64,000 nt of DNA from assembly GCA_022606425.2 (NCBI GenBank), contig JAHDVF020000938.1, forward strand, positions 1-64,000, read 5' to 3'. The notes beneath the pieces are model-generated. The model searched no databases. It was not told the origin of the DNA and worked only from the letters and a program-made list of their open reading frames with translations. A program made the translations under genes and the position numbers. Source of the DNA: Lepidostoma basale (taxonomy: Eukaryota; Arthropoda; Insecta; Trichoptera; Lepidostomatidae). Within the stretch, counting starts at the first letter, position 1. Every line of letters starts with the position of its first letter. Below, piece after piece: positions 63,290 through 64,000 of the stretch.

Positions 63290-63500
63290 AAAACATATGT
63301 TATCTATAAGTTTTATTATAATATGTGGATAAGACATGTTTCGTCTTTCAAAGGCATTATCAAATTTTGACTTTCGATAATTCCTTAGAAAGACGAAGTA
63401 TCTAATTCCCATAAAATATAATAAAACTTCTAGGAAACAGACGTTTTTATTCAAACAGACTTTGGAGTTTAACAACATTGTTCAAGAAACAATAATTAAA
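63290..63500. mobile_element. HH-E foldback element
   Basis: Left arm ATAAGTTTTATTATAATA; right arm TTCCCATAAAATATAATAAA, GAGTTTAACAACATTGTTCA. Left motif 63331-63365; right motif 63372-63402 plus (CGAUAA, U, UCCUU-AGA-AAGAC, GAAGU, AUC; inactive). Confidence 0.8.
63331..63365 (-). ncRNA. Hammerhead-like motif, HH-E left arm
   Basis: UUGAUAA, extra U, GCCUU-UGA-AAGAC (4 of 5 pairs), GAAAC, AUGUC. GAAAC, palindrome and GUC intact; box deviates at C3 and G8. Confidence 0.5.
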
Positions 63501-63565
63501 TTGATAGTTCTTGAAATATAATGTAAAACTCTCAACGCAAGGCGAAACATTTCATAATATTCAAT

Positions 63566-63645
63566 CATATTTTACCTGCACGCTATAGATGCCTTAAACA
63601 TTAATGCTGTTTGGAATGTATTTTGAGTAAATAAACTGATTTGTT
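63566..63645 (+). pseudogene. LINE-W 3' UTR tip
   Basis: ATATTTTACCTG, AGATGCCTTAAACATTAATG, GAGTAAATAAACTGATTTG. Confidence 0.6.
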
Positions 63646-63774
63646 TTCACTCTTATAAAATATAATATAATAAAACTTCTGAAAAACTGATATCTTCATC
63701 AAAATCAAAAGTTACTACAGTCTTAATTAAATATATATTTCTTCTATATACGCCATACTTTGTGTTGTTATGAT

Positions 63775-64000
63775 TGTTTATTTCTATTTTTCTTTTTTAT
63801 ACACTTTGTATGTACAACACTTGTATTAAAATAAATATTTATAACATCTGTCAGATCATGAAAACAACAATAATTTTATAATATTTAAAAAATGTATCTT
63901 TACTGTAGAGGGACTGTTTGTCCGAAACATGTCTATATAATTTTATTTTTTAATATAAGTTTCGTATAAACAAAGTGTATAAAAAAGAAAAATAGAAATA
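63775..64000. mobile_element. HH-B foldback, left core deleted, at window edge
   Basis: Left outer TTTTTATACACTTTGTATGT and right outer ACAAAGTGTATAAAAAAGAA are inverse. Inner ACATCTGTCAGATCATG. The left motif is missing; the right one is at 63901-63935. Confidence 0.75.
63901..63935 (+). ncRNA. Hammerhead-like motif, HH-B
   Basis: UA, CUGUAGA, G, GGAC-UGUUU-GUCC (4 bp), GAAAC, AUGUC, UA. Palindrome ACAUGU and GUC intact. One core change (A6 to U), and the extra base is G. Confidence 0.55.

Overview
The window looks like gene-poor, AT-rich nuclear DNA from an insect, most likely a moth or butterfly. I recognise no intact host protein-coding gene, rRNA or functional tRNA. Nearly all recognisable content is decayed transposable elements. 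The guess at Lepidoptera rests on the many 3' fragments of non-LTR retrotransposons (LINEs) of types that are abundant in lepidopteran assemblies, plus tRNA-derived SINEs and TTAA-flanked DNA elements. It is an inference, not proof.

Families named here. LINE-X: more than 20 fragments of a reverse-transcriptase C-terminus (RRNRRACMTRCMNVEEAREV, then a VWRSILSAYPSGE block), ending in (GTTA)n. LINE-Y: RTE-like C-terminus (GRRQISWLRNVREWTG, ending NVGGT-stop), ending in (AAG)n. LINE-W: C-terminus with RQRQHKLFYLPATRTNLPLA, ending in (TTTGA)n. LINE-V: a C-terminus ending in (TAAA)n. Several other LINE C-termini occur once or twice. SINE-1 is a tRNA-headed SINE with about 11 copies. DNA elements include a TTAA-flanked 785-787 bp pair (6437-7223 and 21965-22749), a 250 bp palindromic MITE (11670-11920 and 16163-16408), a GTATC MITE (33121-33339 and relatives) and an 850 bp element with terminal inverted repeats (60943-61794).

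The most interesting content is a set of at least six short foldback repeat families (HH-A to HH-E plus a variant D2). Their sequences differ, yet all carry one RNA design: CUGANGA, one extra nucleotide (nearly always A or U), a 4-6 bp stem with a small loop, GAAAC, then a short palindrome (ACAUGU, ACAGCUGU or ACCGGU) and a cleavage-type base. This is the type I hammerhead self-cleaving ribozyme core with a minimal helix III, the form known from Penelope-like retroelements. The best copies (660-705, 1093-1138, 32150-32196) also have a 7-8 bp helix I; the pair at 9691-9804 shows compensating changes. The motifs usually come as divergent inverted pairs: left arm on the minus strand, right arm on the plus strand, cleavage sites facing outward.

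Layout. 1-10 kb: LINE-X, LINE-Y, SINE-1 and the first HH foldbacks (B, C, D) around unique patches (2220-2530, 8280-8640). 10-25 kb: MITEs, D2 and E foldbacks, LINE-W and LINE-X, second TTAA element. 25-45 kb: HH-A foldbacks, a CR1/jockey-like LINE, tandem repeats, many LINE-X ends, transposase remnant. 45-64 kb: several different LINE C-termini, HH-D/E copies, the 850 bp TIR element, and an HH-B copy at the right edge. Unique, more GC-rich islands between the repeats may be host regulatory or exonic DNA; two have good splice-site signals (14125, 59234) but no recognisable product.
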